Positions 48,120 through 60,597 of a stretch of DNA of 64,000 bases are shown piece by piece (positions within the stretch are counted from its first letter, which is position 1; every line of letters starts with the position of its first letter). The notes under the pieces are model-generated. The model did no database searches. It had not been told where the DNA came from and saw nothing but the letters and a program-made list of their open reading frames with translations. The stretch spans positions 9,206,001 through 9,270,000 of the forward strand of contig NC_084940.1 in assembly GCF_958298935.1 (NCBI RefSeq), given 5' to 3'. The stretch is from Phragmites australis (Eukaryota > Streptophyta > Magnoliopsida > Poales > Poaceae). A program made the translations under genes and the position numbers.

Positions 48120-48400
48120 TGATCCGCCTAGGGTTTTGATGCGCTCTCCCTCTCCCGCGCCCTCATCGCCCATGCTGCTCTCGCTCTTCGACACCCTTGC
48201 ATCCCGTCTTACCTCCTTCGCCACACTCCCCGACCTGTGCACCCTCTTCGCCTCCTTCCCACTAGCCGCGCCGCCACTCACACACCTTTGCCTCCTCGCT
48301 GCCGCGAGGGATCACGCCTTCTCATTGTGGCCGCCCCTCACTCCGTCGCAGCTCGCCCCAGATAGATCCATGCTGGACAGACCCATTCGATGTTGAAGCT
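48120..48400 (+). pseudogene. Captured coding fragment A inside the MULE, unidentified
   Basis: GC-rich open frame (from about 48138) with protein-like character: MLLSLFDTLASRLTSFATLP, DLCTLFASFPLAAPPL, THLCLLAAARDHAFSLWPP. It begins right after the TIR region and ends at 48395 without partner exons. Family not recognised; a helical repeat protein is possible. Confidence 0.35.
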
Positions 48401-49860
48401 TTTGTTTTTGGCATTGGTGTCAAGAGAAATAACTGCGTTCCACCCTCGACCATGCAATCCCCAGTACGCCATGAAACAAGTGGTGAAGGCGAGACAATCA
48501 TGTCGGCCTTAGGTAAGTTGCTGCTACTGCAGTTCAACAAGTTGCATGAAGGTGTTGCTACTGGATCTGTATAGAGTAATTTGCTGGTGTTGTAGATCAA
48601 CTTGTCATTCCCTTTTGCAGGAGATTTTGAAAGGTTCCTAGAGTATATTTTGTGACATTTTCGACTTTCGCTGGACAAATTTCTAATGCTGCTTCAGTCT
48701 TGAACACCATTGCTGCTTACAATGAAAAAGCATGATGGTAAATGTAATTACAATACAAGGGGCTCATTTTCGAGTTTGGCAGTGCAGTGCAGAAACGTCT
48801 TCTCAGCACACCTAGTTCAACGTCTCCATTTCTGGATTTTGCTGTTTGGCCTGTACAAGTTGTGGTTAAAGTTCACCAAAGTGTGCTTTTATTTGTAAAC
48901 TCTGACTGGTGTAAATTATTTGTGGTACTGTGGCAGAAACACCAATTTGTAAATTTTGGTTTGGCTTGTACAATTCAGTGTAAAGACCAGTTTGTAAACC
49001 GATTGGTAATCTATATAAATTATGTTGTCAATTTGAGCGAGTCTGCTCATGTATAATATGTGATGATTGTGTTCAGTTGGTTAATCCTGAAATTGTGAGC
49101 ATCTCTGAGCTGTCTCAATTAATCCTGAATTTGTGAGCATCTCTGAGCTATCTAAAAAAGAACACACTTCCAGTTCTGGTAGTTTTCCGATTCATGTATG
49201 CTCTTTAGTTCTCCAATAAAAGGACCTTGCATCTGATTACCTAACATAACTTTCTTATTTCAAGAACAATTCATGTAAACTGATCATTTGCTTGATTTAT
49301 ACAAAATCAGAGTCACTCAAATGGACAACATATTTTATATTCAATACCAAATTTGAACTGATACAAACTTTCCTGTCAAACTGATACGTCTCCTCCTCCT
49401 TGCTTCTCCTCTTTACAAATCGAGGTTGTATTTACAGCTTTCTCCTCTTTACAAATTAGATTACAAATTGCACCATTGATGTATTTACAAATTCTGAATC
49501 AATGAACAAAATTGCAGCATTGATGTAAGTACGAAAGAACGAAAATAACAAAACTAAAAGAACGAAACAAACTTATGGTCAGTAGAGATGAAACAAACTT
49601 TCTATTTACAATTTTTTTCTGGCTAGGTTCAAGCACTTTATACAGTCTAGTCAGTAGCTTTAGCTTGTGGTGGATTCAAAGGCATTGCTCTGGTTTGCGG
49701 CTTCAGATATGCTCTGCAACGTCGGTGAACAACTACACAAGCTCGATTAAATCGATTTCCCCACTGGCAAGCATTACAACAGCAAAGATAGCAATAAGAC
49801 AGATAAATTAAGTAGCTGAAAAGACACCTAGTGAAACCATTCAACATCTGACCGAGGAAA
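48401..49860. other. MULE interior, non-coding
   Basis: Mostly AT-rich without domains. 49085-49150 contains a 39-bp tandem repeat (TTAATCCTGAA(A)TTGTGAGCATCTCTGAGCT twice). Spans 48420-48560 and 49575-49700 have short open frames of unknown origin. Confidence 0.35.
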
Positions 49861-49861
49861 T

Positions 49862-50110
49862 GGCTCGTTCGTTGACATCGTATCCGCTGTGGTACATCTG
49901 GTCGACGAGCACCTGCATGGAATGGAGACGTCGCCGTCGCGCGCCTCCTTGAGCGCGTCCTGGAACCACCTTCTCGTGCAGTCGGACACCACCTCGGTGG
50001 GCGGCACCCGTTCGTCCTCCTACAGACCGCACGCCGCTGCCAAATCCCGCACCTCGGACCGCCGGAGCTGGTAGAGGAGAGGCGCGAGGGAGAGTGGCAG
50101 CACTCCAAAC
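49862..50110 (-). pseudogene. Captured fragment B: Sel1-like repeat/HCP-type protein piece
   Basis: The minus strand encodes, with one stop and one small frame change, FGVLPLSLAPLLYQLRRSEV, then ERVPPTEVVSDCTRRWFQDA, LKEARDGDVS and MQVLVDQMYHSGYDVNE. The last part (aligned as DGDVSMQVLVGQMYxSGYGV) has the form of a Sel1-like repeat in plant HCP-like proteins. The parent gene is not in the window. A stop after AACGL and the frameshift make it non-coding. Confidence 0.45.
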
Positions 50111-50499
50111 TCTAGCAAGTGGATCTAGGGGGAGAAACTTCTATGAGGCCCGCGCGAAGGACCTCGGAGAGACCCCCATCCGCGCCGTGCACGCTCGATC
50201 GCACGGCGCGCGCACGTGCGGGCCTACGTGCGCGCAGACACGTGTCGCGACGCGACGGAGGTCTACGTGAAAGATCCGATCTCACATAATTTTTTTCCGA
50301 TCTAGGAATCTAGGGAATTTTTTGTGCTTGGTTGTGGGCGGGCAAGAGCGGCAAGAGGAGGGACCAGGTCACAACAAACTAAGATGGCGTAGGGGGTTAT
50401 CTGCGAAATGCGAATGGTGGAATGGGGACTCCCTCGCTGCCATTAGATATGAATCGGACGGCCTCTAGTCGCCGTTTGCACCAAAAATTTCGCCCTCCA

Positions 50500-52455
50500 T
50501 CTCATCTTGGGGGTTGACGATGCTTTGGAGCTCGGTGAACGGCCCTCGTCGCTTCATTTCTCCTCTTCCGCTCGTTCCCCTTCCCCAGCAAAGCGAAGGC
50601 CGGGCGACCGAGAGCGACGGTGCTGCGCCGCCCTTCGCCGGAGCCCTCGCCGGAGACGACCGGACGCGAGGTACGACCGCGGCGCTCCTCCTCGCCCTCT
50701 CCTCCGTGCTAGTGTGGTGGCGCAGACCCGAAACCCTAGATCTCACTCGTTTGTGCGGCGGCAGTGGGTTGCGGCGGGCGAATCTAGATCGTTCGTTTTG
50801 GTCTGTAGAGTCCCTTGTTCACTGTGAGGTGAGCCCTGGAATCCGAGTATTTTCGTCCTGGTATCGCGGGTTCATCCGCTGCGGTTCGGCGGTGGATTAG
50901 CATTAACAGTGTAATTTCCGAAACTTTTTGCTGTTCCGGCGGTGGTTCGCCGAGAATCTTTCCTCTTGGGATAGTTTCAGTACCAGCAGCTCGAGCAAGT
51001 GAAATCCAGCTGGGCGAAAAAATTATTGGAAATGGATTATGGTTACTGCCACCAAGATTGCACTCTGCTTATGGAGCATGAGGATGTGTTTGCTTCTAGA
51101 TGAAACCTTGCAAGCTTGGAGATTTTCGCTTTTTTCCAGTAGAATACAGCAACCTAGTCAATGTTCTAGGGATAACGGCGCAGGTTACCTAGCTGGGGTT
51201 TATGGTTGCGATGGTCTGAGATGTTGTGACCACTGGAGGTGTTGACCATTGCAGTGGCGCACAGTCTTTAGTTCCAAGTGCATATGTGATGGGCTAGTGG
51301 TAGCGGCATCATGGCCTCTGGATATTGGTGGTACAAACCTGGTGCATCGGGCAAGTAGGGCTTCTCTTTGGAAAGGAGGAACCTCTGCTTGCTTTGGGCT
51401 CACGGTTGGGAATTGAGATCATGCCCCTTCAGAGAATGCTGCATTGGAAGACCTAAAGCACCACACTACAAACACCAAACTAGTATAGGCCATACTGGGA
51501 TGTGTTCCATTTCAATGATCAACTTGGGCGAAAGGTTTCATGGCTGGTTGGTTACTGGATTATTCAGTTCAGTAACCTCCGGTTATCCTTTAAATCAATC
51601 AAGAATTTCAATCCAAATTGAATTTATCCATTCCTACACATTTGGGCTCGCAGTCGAATTTGTTTTTAGAAACACCACCTGCATTATCATGTCTTATGTC
51701 AAGTATGTCTCAAAATCTGTTTCACCCCATAAATATTCACAAAAAATCCACAAACCATTCAATTTTGTTTGACAACTTTGAATCGCTACAGGTTTGAGAT
51801 TTCCAGTTACATGCAGGAATTCCCTTTTTTTCATCTGCTTTAAACATATACTTGACTGATAATAGTTTCCCTATTCTCATTTTTCCTGCGTTCACATTTC
51901 CAGTGGTGCAAAGATTGTTCTGCTCGTACAATTCCATGCTATGGACATTTTCTTGTGTGTATATTCCCGTGCTATAACATCCCCTGTAGATTATGTTCCT
52001 TGAATTTGATCACTTTCTTGTTATGTCATTTTATTTGCTGTATTGTTATTGGTACAAGCAGCTTGTTTTAAGTACAAATTTACATATTGGGAGGATTTTT
52101 TTTCTTTGGTCTGTCAAGTGGGTTCACTGATTGGGTTCATCTGTAGTTTTAGATCCAATTATCATTCCTACTACATTAGAGGCAGGATCTTATCCTGCAG
52201 TTGAGGGACCATGAAGTTACTTTTCCATTACATTAATATCTCTTAACCGCAAACTTATAGCAACTTGTCCAATCCAGATGTGTGATTTTTTTGTTCATTT
52301 CTCGTTTACATTCTAAAACAGAAGGTAAAGTAACTAATGTGTCCTGACCCAAGTGTTTTTTTGGCAGTGTATTACTTCACAGGCATTGAGCTCCTCATTT
52401 TTTTTGAGTTATTCTTGGCTCACGCTGAATAATTCATTTGCATTGTGGAGGAAAA
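50500..52455 (+). promoter_or_regulatory. HDC1 5' leader and long 5' UTR intron
   Basis: 50510-50828 is GC-rich and ends at a strong donor (GAG/GTGAGC, intron from 50829). The next plausible acceptors, TTTTTTTGGCAG at 52367 or TTCACAG at 52382, lie just before the coding start, giving a 5' UTR intron of about 1.5 kb. Its interior is AT-rich with no coding similarity. Open frames in 50507-50900 overlap this leader and are not protein-like. The exact transcription start is unknown. Confidence 0.5.
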
Positions 52456-55400
52456 ATGAGCGGTGCTCCAAAGAGGTTGCATGAGGAGGGTAGCCACTCT
52501 ACACCTGCAAAACGACCTTTGGACGATAGCAGCTTGTATTCAAGTCCTTCGGGGAAAGTTATTCAATCGGGCAGCAGTGATTACCATGGTTCTTTTGATC
52601 ATGATGAAAGATTTGCTAAAGTTCAACGTGTTGAGCCCCGTGATGATAAGACTAGGCCATCTCTGGCACATCGGATGCCTATTGGCTCTAGCAACTTTGT
52701 TGACCATCCCATCTCATCTTACAGCAGATTAGAATCAAAGCAAAACAAAGATGCATGGGACACTAAGGCAGATGATCGTGAGACAAGGGCTGATGCTCGG
52801 GATGTCTTTAGTGGCTCAAGGATTGAATTTCAAGCTAATAGTGATGTAAAGATGGATAACAAAGCAGATGAAAGTGAAATAAGAACTGAGAGAAGGAGTA
52901 ATGCTGATTACAAAGGTGATACCAAATTTGACAAGGACAGTCATCCTACTGTCACATCACACTTAGGCTGGAAAGACAATAAAGAACATAGGGGCAAAAG
53001 ATTTTCTGAACAGCCAGCTGATAATATGGATTGGTGTTTCCCCCGACCTGGTCTGCAAGGTACAGATGAAACTCCCAATGTTCCAACTCCCGTGGAAGAA
53101 CGTAACTCCAAGGATGCACATGAATCTACTGGTGACAACAAAACTGAACCTAAAAGTGAAGATAGGTTCAGAGACAAGGACAGAAAAAAGAAGGATGAGA
53201 AACATAGGGACTTTGGTGCTAGAGAAAGTGATAGAAATGATCGACGAATTGGCATGCAGTTTGGAGGTAGTACTGTTGAGCGAAGAGAAATGCAAAGGGA
53301 AGATAGGGATGCTGAAAAGTGGGACAGGGAAAGAAAAGACAACCAAAAGGACAAGGAAGGCAATGATAGGGAGAAGGATTCTGCTAAGAAAGAGTCATCA
53401 GTAGTAACTGAAAAGGAGAACGTAATACTGGAAAAAACTTCATCTGATGGAGCTGTTAAAATTGCTGAACATGAGAATACAACTACAGATTCTAAGGCAC
53501 TTAAGGATGATGCATGGAAAGCTCACGATGCGGATCCTAAGGACAAGAAAAGAGAGAAGGATGTGGATGCAGGAGACAGGCATGACCAAAGGAGTAAATA
53601 TAATGATAAGGAATCAGATGACAATGGTGCTGAAGGGGATATGGAGAAAGATAAGGAAGTTTTTGGAAGTGTCCAACGCAGGAGGATGGTGCGACCAAGG
53701 GGAGGTAGTCAAGCATCGCAGCGAGAACCTCGATTTCGCTCCAGAATGCGTGATGGTGAGGGGTAAGCTTGACACTGCACCTTGCTGTGTTTCTCAGAGT
53801 TCTTTTGTTTTCTAATAACATGATAATGTAAACACAATTGCATTGTGTTTACCATTTCTGGAACTATGAATTAAAGATAGGAACATGCTGTTTAATATGT
53901 TTGAGATCTACTGATGAGTGATGACAGATCAGTGATAAATCTCATGATCTTTGTTTCGTCTTGCAGGTCTCAAGGTTAGTGAAATGTCTACATTCTTGAC
54001 TGCATACAATGGATAATGGTGCTTTCCTTTGGAACTGGAGTCATTAAAAGAGCAGCCTCCATAGTCAATATCTGTTCATTTATATCTGTATCTATTCATT
54101 ATATATCAAAAGATCAGCCTCTACTTTTCCTCCACAAAAGACTTTAGTATTCAAACTTTCACTCCAATATTTTAAAATTTCTTGACATATTATGTTGCAA
54201 GGAGGGCATTTATAATGCTGGCACAATTTTTGTGCTTTCTCCATCTTTGGCTGGCTAATGCCAGCTGATGAGAAAAATGGGTACATCGTAGAAATGATGA
54301 CAATCTGGTTGTTGAGTGCATAAAATGATTTTTGGCATAGCTCTGTAAGCTCTCAGGCTTTGTTTTGTTACCTTAGTATTCTCTTCATCATTGCAGGTAA
54401 GTCAGAGGTGTCTGCCATTGTTTATAAAGCTGGGGAATGCATGCAAGAGCTGCTGAAATCATGGAAAGAGTTCGAAGCAACCCAGGATGGCACAGGTGCT
54501 GAAAGTTTACAAAATGGTCCTACTCTTGAAATTCGAATACCTGCGGAGTTTGTGACCTCCACTAATCGTCAAGTAAGTTTACTGGCTTGTCAGGCAATCC
54601 CTTGTTTAGTCACTTTAGCTATCTAAAATCTGGTGTTGGGACTGAAGTTCTGTCAGCCCTTCTGTTATTTATAATATCATAGGAGCTTCCTTCTATTGTG
54701 AATTCACTTGATTTTTCCGGGTCATGGTCACATTTGCCATTTGTCTTACAACTGCGCCTGCGTGCACCAGGATGTTTTCTTTTGTTTTACACTTCTGAAA
54801 TCATATGCGACAAATATTACGCTGCTCATCTAGTTGATAAAACTGTTGTATAATAAATGTAGCTAATTTCTTCATGTAGCCCCTTCATTCATTTGTCAAA
54901 ATCACTGTTGTTGCAGGTAAAGGGTGCTCAGCTTTGGGGAACAGATATTTATACAAATGATTCAGATTTAGTGGCTGGTAATTTCCCGATTATTGTTCGA
55001 AATTTCTAAATAGTTCCATTTTTAATAAATGTAAATAGTTCAGAAGTTTTTCTATCTTCTAATGCGTGTCCCTTTTAGTGCTAATGCATACTGGATACTG
55101 CTCCCCTACGTCATCACCTCCACCATCTGCCATCCAAGAATTACGTGCGACTGTTCAAGTTCTATCACCGCAAGAGAGTAAGTATTCATTCATTTTGTGT
55201 CAGTTAAGTCGGACTTGGTTGGAAGGACAGACGGTTGAATGAATTTTCATAAAACTTGGTATGTATCCCAGGTTATACTTCAACATTGAGGAACAATGTC
55301 CGTTCACGTGCTTGGGGTGCTGGGGTTGGTTGTAGCTTTCGCATAGAACGCTGCTGCATTGTTAAGGTATTGAGACTGGAGACATCAGATCAATACAATG

Positions 55401-56702
55401 CCTCCTTTTGTTGGTTTCTGTTGATGTGGCTACCATGTGAATCCTTTTACCGATACTGTTTTGAAACCTTTTACTGATCACTGTTGCATAGAATGTTTCC
55501 TTAGCATCTTTTACATGCTTTACAGAAAGGTGGTGGCACCATTGATCTTGAGCCTCGCCTTAGTCACACATCAGCTGTGGAGCCTACACTTGCTCCAGTT
55601 GCGGTTGAGCGAACAATGACGACAAGAGCAGCAGCTTCCGTAATTTTTTTTAACCTTCTGTATTCTCTTTATGATTCTTTTTTTTTTCAGTTGACTCAGT
55701 ATACATTTTAGTTTACAGTTTATCCTTCAACCATCTTTTTGCCTTTTATACCGAATTTCCCAATGCTGTTGATACAGAATGCATTGCGTCAACAAAGATT
55801 TGTCCGGGAAGTCACAATACAGTACAATCTCTGCAATGAACCATGGTACCTTTCTGATCCGCCTTCTCACACCTCAGAAGTTTTGTCCAATACATGTATT
55901 GCCATTTCTACAATATAGTTTTGTGTTTTCGACTAGTTCTTACCATGATACATCTTTTGCTTGCAGAAGCTACCCTTGTAGTTTTCCTGTTTAGTTTGCA
56001 GCTAAGGTTCTATTTTCTGATATTTTTCGTCCTTCAGGTTAAAATATAGTATTAGCATTGTGGCTGACAAGGGACTTAAAAAGTCTCTTTATACTTCTGC
56101 AAGACTGAAAAAGGGCGAAGTCATATATTTGGAAACACACTTTAATAGGTATGAAGCATTTACCATTCACTTTGTAGACCTTAATCCTGATGATTTGTTC
56201 TGTGTTTTGACTTCTCCTGAAGTTTTGCTTTTAGTTTCACGGAACTCACTGTTATTTCGATTTTGGTACTCACAGGTACGAGCTGTGCTTTAGTGGGGAG
56301 AAGCCTCGTAGTATTGGATCAAACTCCAATGCATCTGATGCAGAACCGGAAAAACACCAGAACAGTAGTCACCATCCCCAAAATGGGGACAGAGGCTCTA
56401 TGGAACATGAACTTCGTGATGTGTTCCGATGGTCTCGATGTAAGAAGGCCATGCCTGAAAGTGCCATGCGCTCGATCGGCATCCCACTACCAGCGGAGCA
56501 ACTTGAGGTATTTCTGCTTCCTTCATGAAAGCTCTTACTGTCTGGAAGACAAAGACAATTTACATTGCATTTTGTTACCACTGCGGTGCAGGTGCTGCAG
56601 GATAACTTAGAGTGGGAGGACGTGCAGTGGTCGCAGACTGGTGTTTTGGTTGCTGGGAAGGAGTATCCCCTTGCCCGAGTGCATTTCCTCTCGTCGAACT
56701 AG
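52456..56702 (+). CDS. HDC1: Histone deacetylation complex subunit HDC1 (Rxt3-like), complete
   Basis: Encodes a 793-residue homologue of Arabidopsis HDC1, a scaffold in SIN3/RPD3-type histone deacetylase complexes and relative of yeast Rxt3; nuclear, acting in transcriptional repression, stress and hormone responses (family knowledge). Coding exons (plus): 52456-53762, 53967-53974, 54397-54572, 54917-54977, 55079-55177, 55272-55366, 55526-55639, 55778-55845, 56038-56148, 56276-56507, 56592-56702; 2382 nt, every junction GT-AG and in frame. Residues 1-436 are a highly charged Lys/Asp/Glu/Arg-rich, probably disordered region (start MSGAPKRLHEEGSHS). The Rxt3-like part starts near residue 440 (SEVSAIVYKAGECMQELLKS), with the hallmark KGAQLWGTDIYTNDSDLVAV (about 499-518), VLMHTGYC, SRAWGAGVGCSFRIERCCIV and YNLCNEPWLKYSISIVADKG. 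The start at 52456 is preferred over an upstream in-frame ATG at 52438. The second coding exon is 8 nt. Confidence 0.93.
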
Positions 56703-57603
56703 TAGCTGAATGCTGCAACCAACAAAGGAACTATTCTTTTCCCGGACAAGGCAGGAGCTTCTGAATGCTGCGGTGTTTCTATTGTACAATGTTATGTATG
56801 ATGCACCAATGCTATGTGTATAAAGAAAGCTCAACTGTTGTAGGCTGTGTTGTGTGTGTAGTCTTTACGTTAACAACCATATTCGGTAGGATTGATTGCT
56901 TCTGCCCATGTCTGAGATGTATTTGTTGGTTTTTCAGGTCAGTCTGATCAAATAATTGGTCTCTGTAACCTAAACTATTAGTGGATTTTTTTTTTCACTA
57001 TAGCAAATCCATTGGTTATGACTCATGATATACTACTGTCTCCTTAAGCCTGTCAGTTTTTGTTATGTACTCATACACATCAGCTTGGCAACAAGAATGA
57101 TCTGACGATGGATTGTTTGGTCGAAGTGATTTGTCCGTTAGGAAGTGACCGCCTGTGGTGAGGGTGCGTTGTGGGTCCCCTGGTGGTGTTCTGACGATGA
57201 CAGTGGGCCCACGGTGTGTGGCACTGAGACTATCTTGCACCGCGCGTCAAAGAGGACATGAAAGCGAGTTGCGGTGCAAATCCGATCGTGTATCAGACTA
57301 TCAGTGTATGAATCTGAAACTGGTGGATTCTGTATATACAAACATCATGGAGTAACTGAAAGGCACCATCCACATGCAAAGTTGATTACTGATCACTGTT
57401 ATCTGACCACACCCACAAGGACAGCACAATGATGCCCACTCCTCTGAGTGCAGCTGGATTTGCTGGAATAGATCTTTTCAACTTTCCAAGACGTGGCACG
57501 CATGCGTTTGAAGTTCTGAACAGTAAGCCATGCATACGTGTGCCACTGCTCGTGCAGAAACTTCAGCAGCATCTTTCTAATCTTTGATGTGGTATTAGCA
57601 CTC
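56703..57603. other. HDC1 3' UTR and following gene-free stretch
   Basis: The 3' UTR probably ends within 56.8-57.0 kb. 57000-57600 holds no recognisable gene. Confidence 0.35.
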
Positions 57604-57702
57604 GCCCCGTTTCAATTTTCTCAACGTATCACACAGGAACGTCGCCGTCGAAACCTTCTGTCAGGATCACTTTGCTGTCTGTAATGTAGAGCTTCATCCC
57701 AT
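57604..57702 (-). pseudogene. Orphan exon resembling the C-terminus of tRNA 2'-phosphotransferase
   Basis: On the minus strand, after an acceptor-like TTTCTCAG, the sequence encodes (x)GMKLYITDSKVILTEGFDGD then VPV, a stop, and YVEKIETG. From memory this matches the last exon of plant Tpt1/KptA-type tRNA 2'-phosphotransferase, an NAD-dependent enzyme of tRNA splicing. The stop replaces one residue, and I see no other exon nearby on either side, so this is a stranded gene fragment. The identification rests on about 30 residues. Confidence 0.35.
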
Positions 57703-60375
57703 CTGAGAAACAAATTTACTTGTCACATATTTAGCCTCTGGTACGGATCATCAGAGACGTAAAGCGAAAGCCCAGGTGAAGCAAAGCTCGTTCAATGGGC
57801 CGAGTCCTGACCCGGTATGACTTTATTGACGGCACCGTCACCGTGAGAGTAGTACAAGTTGGGGAGGCCCATATATAACCCATATGACATCCAAACGAGA
57901 GACCATCCTTCGATATTTTCACGTGTGCATACGCAAATATTGTTTATTAGGATTATTTATTTATATTGAGATTTGTATTTAAAAAGTAGTTAAAAATATA
58001 AATAGATGAGAAGAATTAAGGTTAAATGATTCTTAGATGGGAAAGATAAACGGCTGAGATAAATATATATGTACCGGCCCATACGGTTTTGTATTTCCCC
58101 GTTCATTCATCACTATAAGGAACGGAACGGTGCTTCGATTGTGTGTGCGGCGTTTCGTTCGCTTGGTCGGTCTCTGATCTCCTCTCTTACCACGGCCCAA
58201 GAAGATAGAACATCAGCACGGCCCGGGAATAGTGACCCGCATGCTCACTAAACAAGCTGACGAACAGAAAAGATACCACTAAGTTGTTACGAATATCTAG
58301 TTCTAAATTAAATCAAAGAGTTAATATTAAATATAATTAATAAATAGTTAAATTCGAAATTAAAAATTATAAAAAATTAGTAGTTCGATTTTCATATGGT
58401 TTGGGGAGCAAACTAACTAAATAAAAGTCCAAATAAAATAAAATAAAAATAATTAAAATTAAGATTAGAATAGAAAAAAGAAGAATCCATATCAAATATA
58501 GTTTTTGAAAAAAAATTACTACAAAAATCAAATGCCTAAATAAAAAGTCAATGTAAGAATATAATATATCAATAGCTAAAATTCATAATAAAAATAATAA
58601 AATAATTTAAAATTCTTACTAAGATAATATATTAAGAAGCATAGTGTAGTTTAGGGTTATCGCATAAGCAAGCAGTAGGCAAGGCACACACGTATACAAC
58701 ATATATTTTGATTTTAGTTGGACTGCCTACAACTTACGTATGATTTTAGTAGTTGATCAAAATATATATGAATCGAATCAATATATATTTACGATTCGGA
58801 TACAAGTTTAGAGCATAAATAATTTTCTCTTTTACTAACCTAATTTTTATACCTTTTCTTATTTTATGTGTTTTGTAATTAAATGATATTAACCTCATAA
58901 AAAACAAAAAAAAATAATTTTTAATAAAATATTATCTCGATAATATTGCAGCCAAAATATCCGGTTATTATGCTGTGACCACTGGACCTCTGCGAGAGAG
59001 ACGGATCTAGCCAGTACAACTAGCACCGCTAGCGCGTTCTGCACTGCATGCAGTCTCCGATCAGCTGCGTTGCGTGGTTCCGGCCTAATTAATTTGCTGG
59101 GACATCGACGAACGTGGTCACTCACCCGTTGGTAGGTATAGTATGCTCTACACAGGACAGCAACATTAACCCGATCACATTGCCCGTGCAGCACAGCTCG
59201 CATCGACCTTAATTCTTCACGGGCCACGAGCTAGCGGGCGGCGTGCGTGCTGTCAGGTGCCGATCACTCGCCATTAACTAGCGCGGGTGTCAACCTGACA
59301 AAAACCGTGGCCCGGTCGGCGCCCGCCAGCCCCATCGTCGTCCAGCATGTTTTCCACCTCGGCCGATCGATCCGTCGTCAGATCACAGCGAGACACGGCG
59401 GCGGTTGCGCGGCACCGGCAGCGGATGCAGAGGAGGCTCATCCACCTCTCTCTCCTTCTTTTTCCTCTGCTGTCTTCTCTTCCTCTCCCTCATACACGGG
59501 CTGTGCGAAGCAGTAGGCTGAACCCCAGCCCCCTGGATCAACGGGCTGGAGGCACTGGGATCGGAAGAAGCCCGGCAAGGCGGAGGACATGTTGCATGGT
59601 GTGTGCTTGGCTTTTTCACTGCTTCCTGGTAGCTATAGGTTGAGGTGGTGTAACGCAGCGGCCGGGATGTACGTTGTTGACCAAGCGAGCTGCCGTCGAT
59701 CGATCGGTCTAGCGAGAGTTGTTCTTCAATGCTATACTAGCTGCGAAACAAGAACGGCAGTGGTGGTATGCGTGCATGCTAAACAGTGGTAACTGACTGC
59801 GAAAATAAATTTCATCTGAAGAAATTAACTGCGCGGCAAAAGGAGCGTGTATAGTGGATCTGGCGACAAGTATATAACAGCATGAGCCCACCCCCGAGCT
59901 TTACGAATTCGCAGACATTGTCAAACGACACGTCAAGAAAACGAACGGACAAACGCTGCGAACTGGAAATTGTAACCACTGATCACCTGTCTAGAAAACA
60001 ATTTAACAGGAACCCACGCTGCTCCCTGTAACGTGTAACCACTGACCACTGGCTTTGCACCCGCGGCGAACGGCACAGCAACCGGCCGGGCCCGTACGTG
60101 CTGTCATGCACAGACAACAATCAGGAGCAACCTTGCCACCACCCGGGAGCCCTCTTCATTGATCCTTCGCCGGTGATTGAGCTGGTAGTCCTCGGTTCCG
60201 CCACCTCTCCTGGAGTTGTTCGTTCGTCTGAAAGTTTGCTTGCCACGAGGGCCAAACCAAGCTGCACTATCAGGGTTGCTCGTCGTGAGGTCGCTGTCCT
60301 GAAGAGTACCAGGCCAGTCGCCAGGATCCAACAAGGTTCGTTTCAGAAGTCAACTGTTGGCTGCCCTAGTTGTGT
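57703..60375. other. Gene-free stretch
   Basis: 57940-58060 and 58260-58680 are AT-rich. 58970-59420 and 59900-60370 are mixed. No domain, repeat boundary or RNA gene was recognised; the open frames near 59250-59640 have low-complexity or inconsistent translation. Confidence 0.3.
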
Positions 60376-60383
60376 GTTGCTCG

Positions 60384-60589
60384 CAGGGGCGGATTCAATG
60401 GGGGCTAGGGCTTGAGCCCCTCTACCCTTCGGAAATACTTCAGAGCCTCTAAGTCTCTTATAATTTTTGGCATAAAAGAGGAAGAAGATGAAGAGAATAG
60501 AGGAGGAAGAGGAATGAGGAGAGGAAAAAGAGAAGAGGAAGAAGAATAAGTGGAGCTCTTTCTAAAATTTGGCTTTGGTTCCGCCACTT
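60384..60589. mobile_element. hAT-type MITE with 8-bp target duplication
   Basis: A 206-bp element with ends CAGGGGCGGATTC and GGTTCCGCCACTT (inverted, the common hAT MITE terminus). Flanks GTTGCTCG (60376-60383) and ATTGCTCG (60590-60597) match in 7 of 8 positions. The interior is a GAAGAGGA-rich purine tract. No coding capacity. Confidence 0.75.
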
Positions 60590-60597
60590 ATTGCTCG

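Larger units (their letters stand above)
47911..50491. mobile_element. Pack-MULE-like element with captured gene fragments
   Basis: The left end (47911: GAATTTTTTGGTGCAAAC) and the right end read in reverse (from 50491: GAAATTTTTGGTGCAAAC) are inverted copies. After a 25-bp insertion at left, the similarity continues through GACTAAATGC..CCGAT....ATCTAACGG versus GACTAGAGGC..CCGAT....ATCTAATGG, giving about 50-bp terminal inverted repeats, a Mutator-like design. The 2.58-kb interior has no transposase but two GC-rich coding fragments from different sources. A 9-11 bp target duplication was not evident. The right terminus abuts the HDC1 5' leader. Confidence 0.6.

Noticed and set aside
50465..50900. 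Open frames of 93-128 codons just upstream of HDC1
   Set aside because: They overlap the GC-rich leader in three frames on two strands, with no domain; best explained as 5' UTR.
52941..53363. Antisense open frames of 127-140 codons opposite HDC1
   Set aside because: They mirror the charged repetitive codons of the true exon and resemble no protein.
59247..59643. Possible small gene with Pro/Ser-rich product
   Set aside because: Several frames are open simultaneously, with no conserved motif, signal peptide or splice structure.
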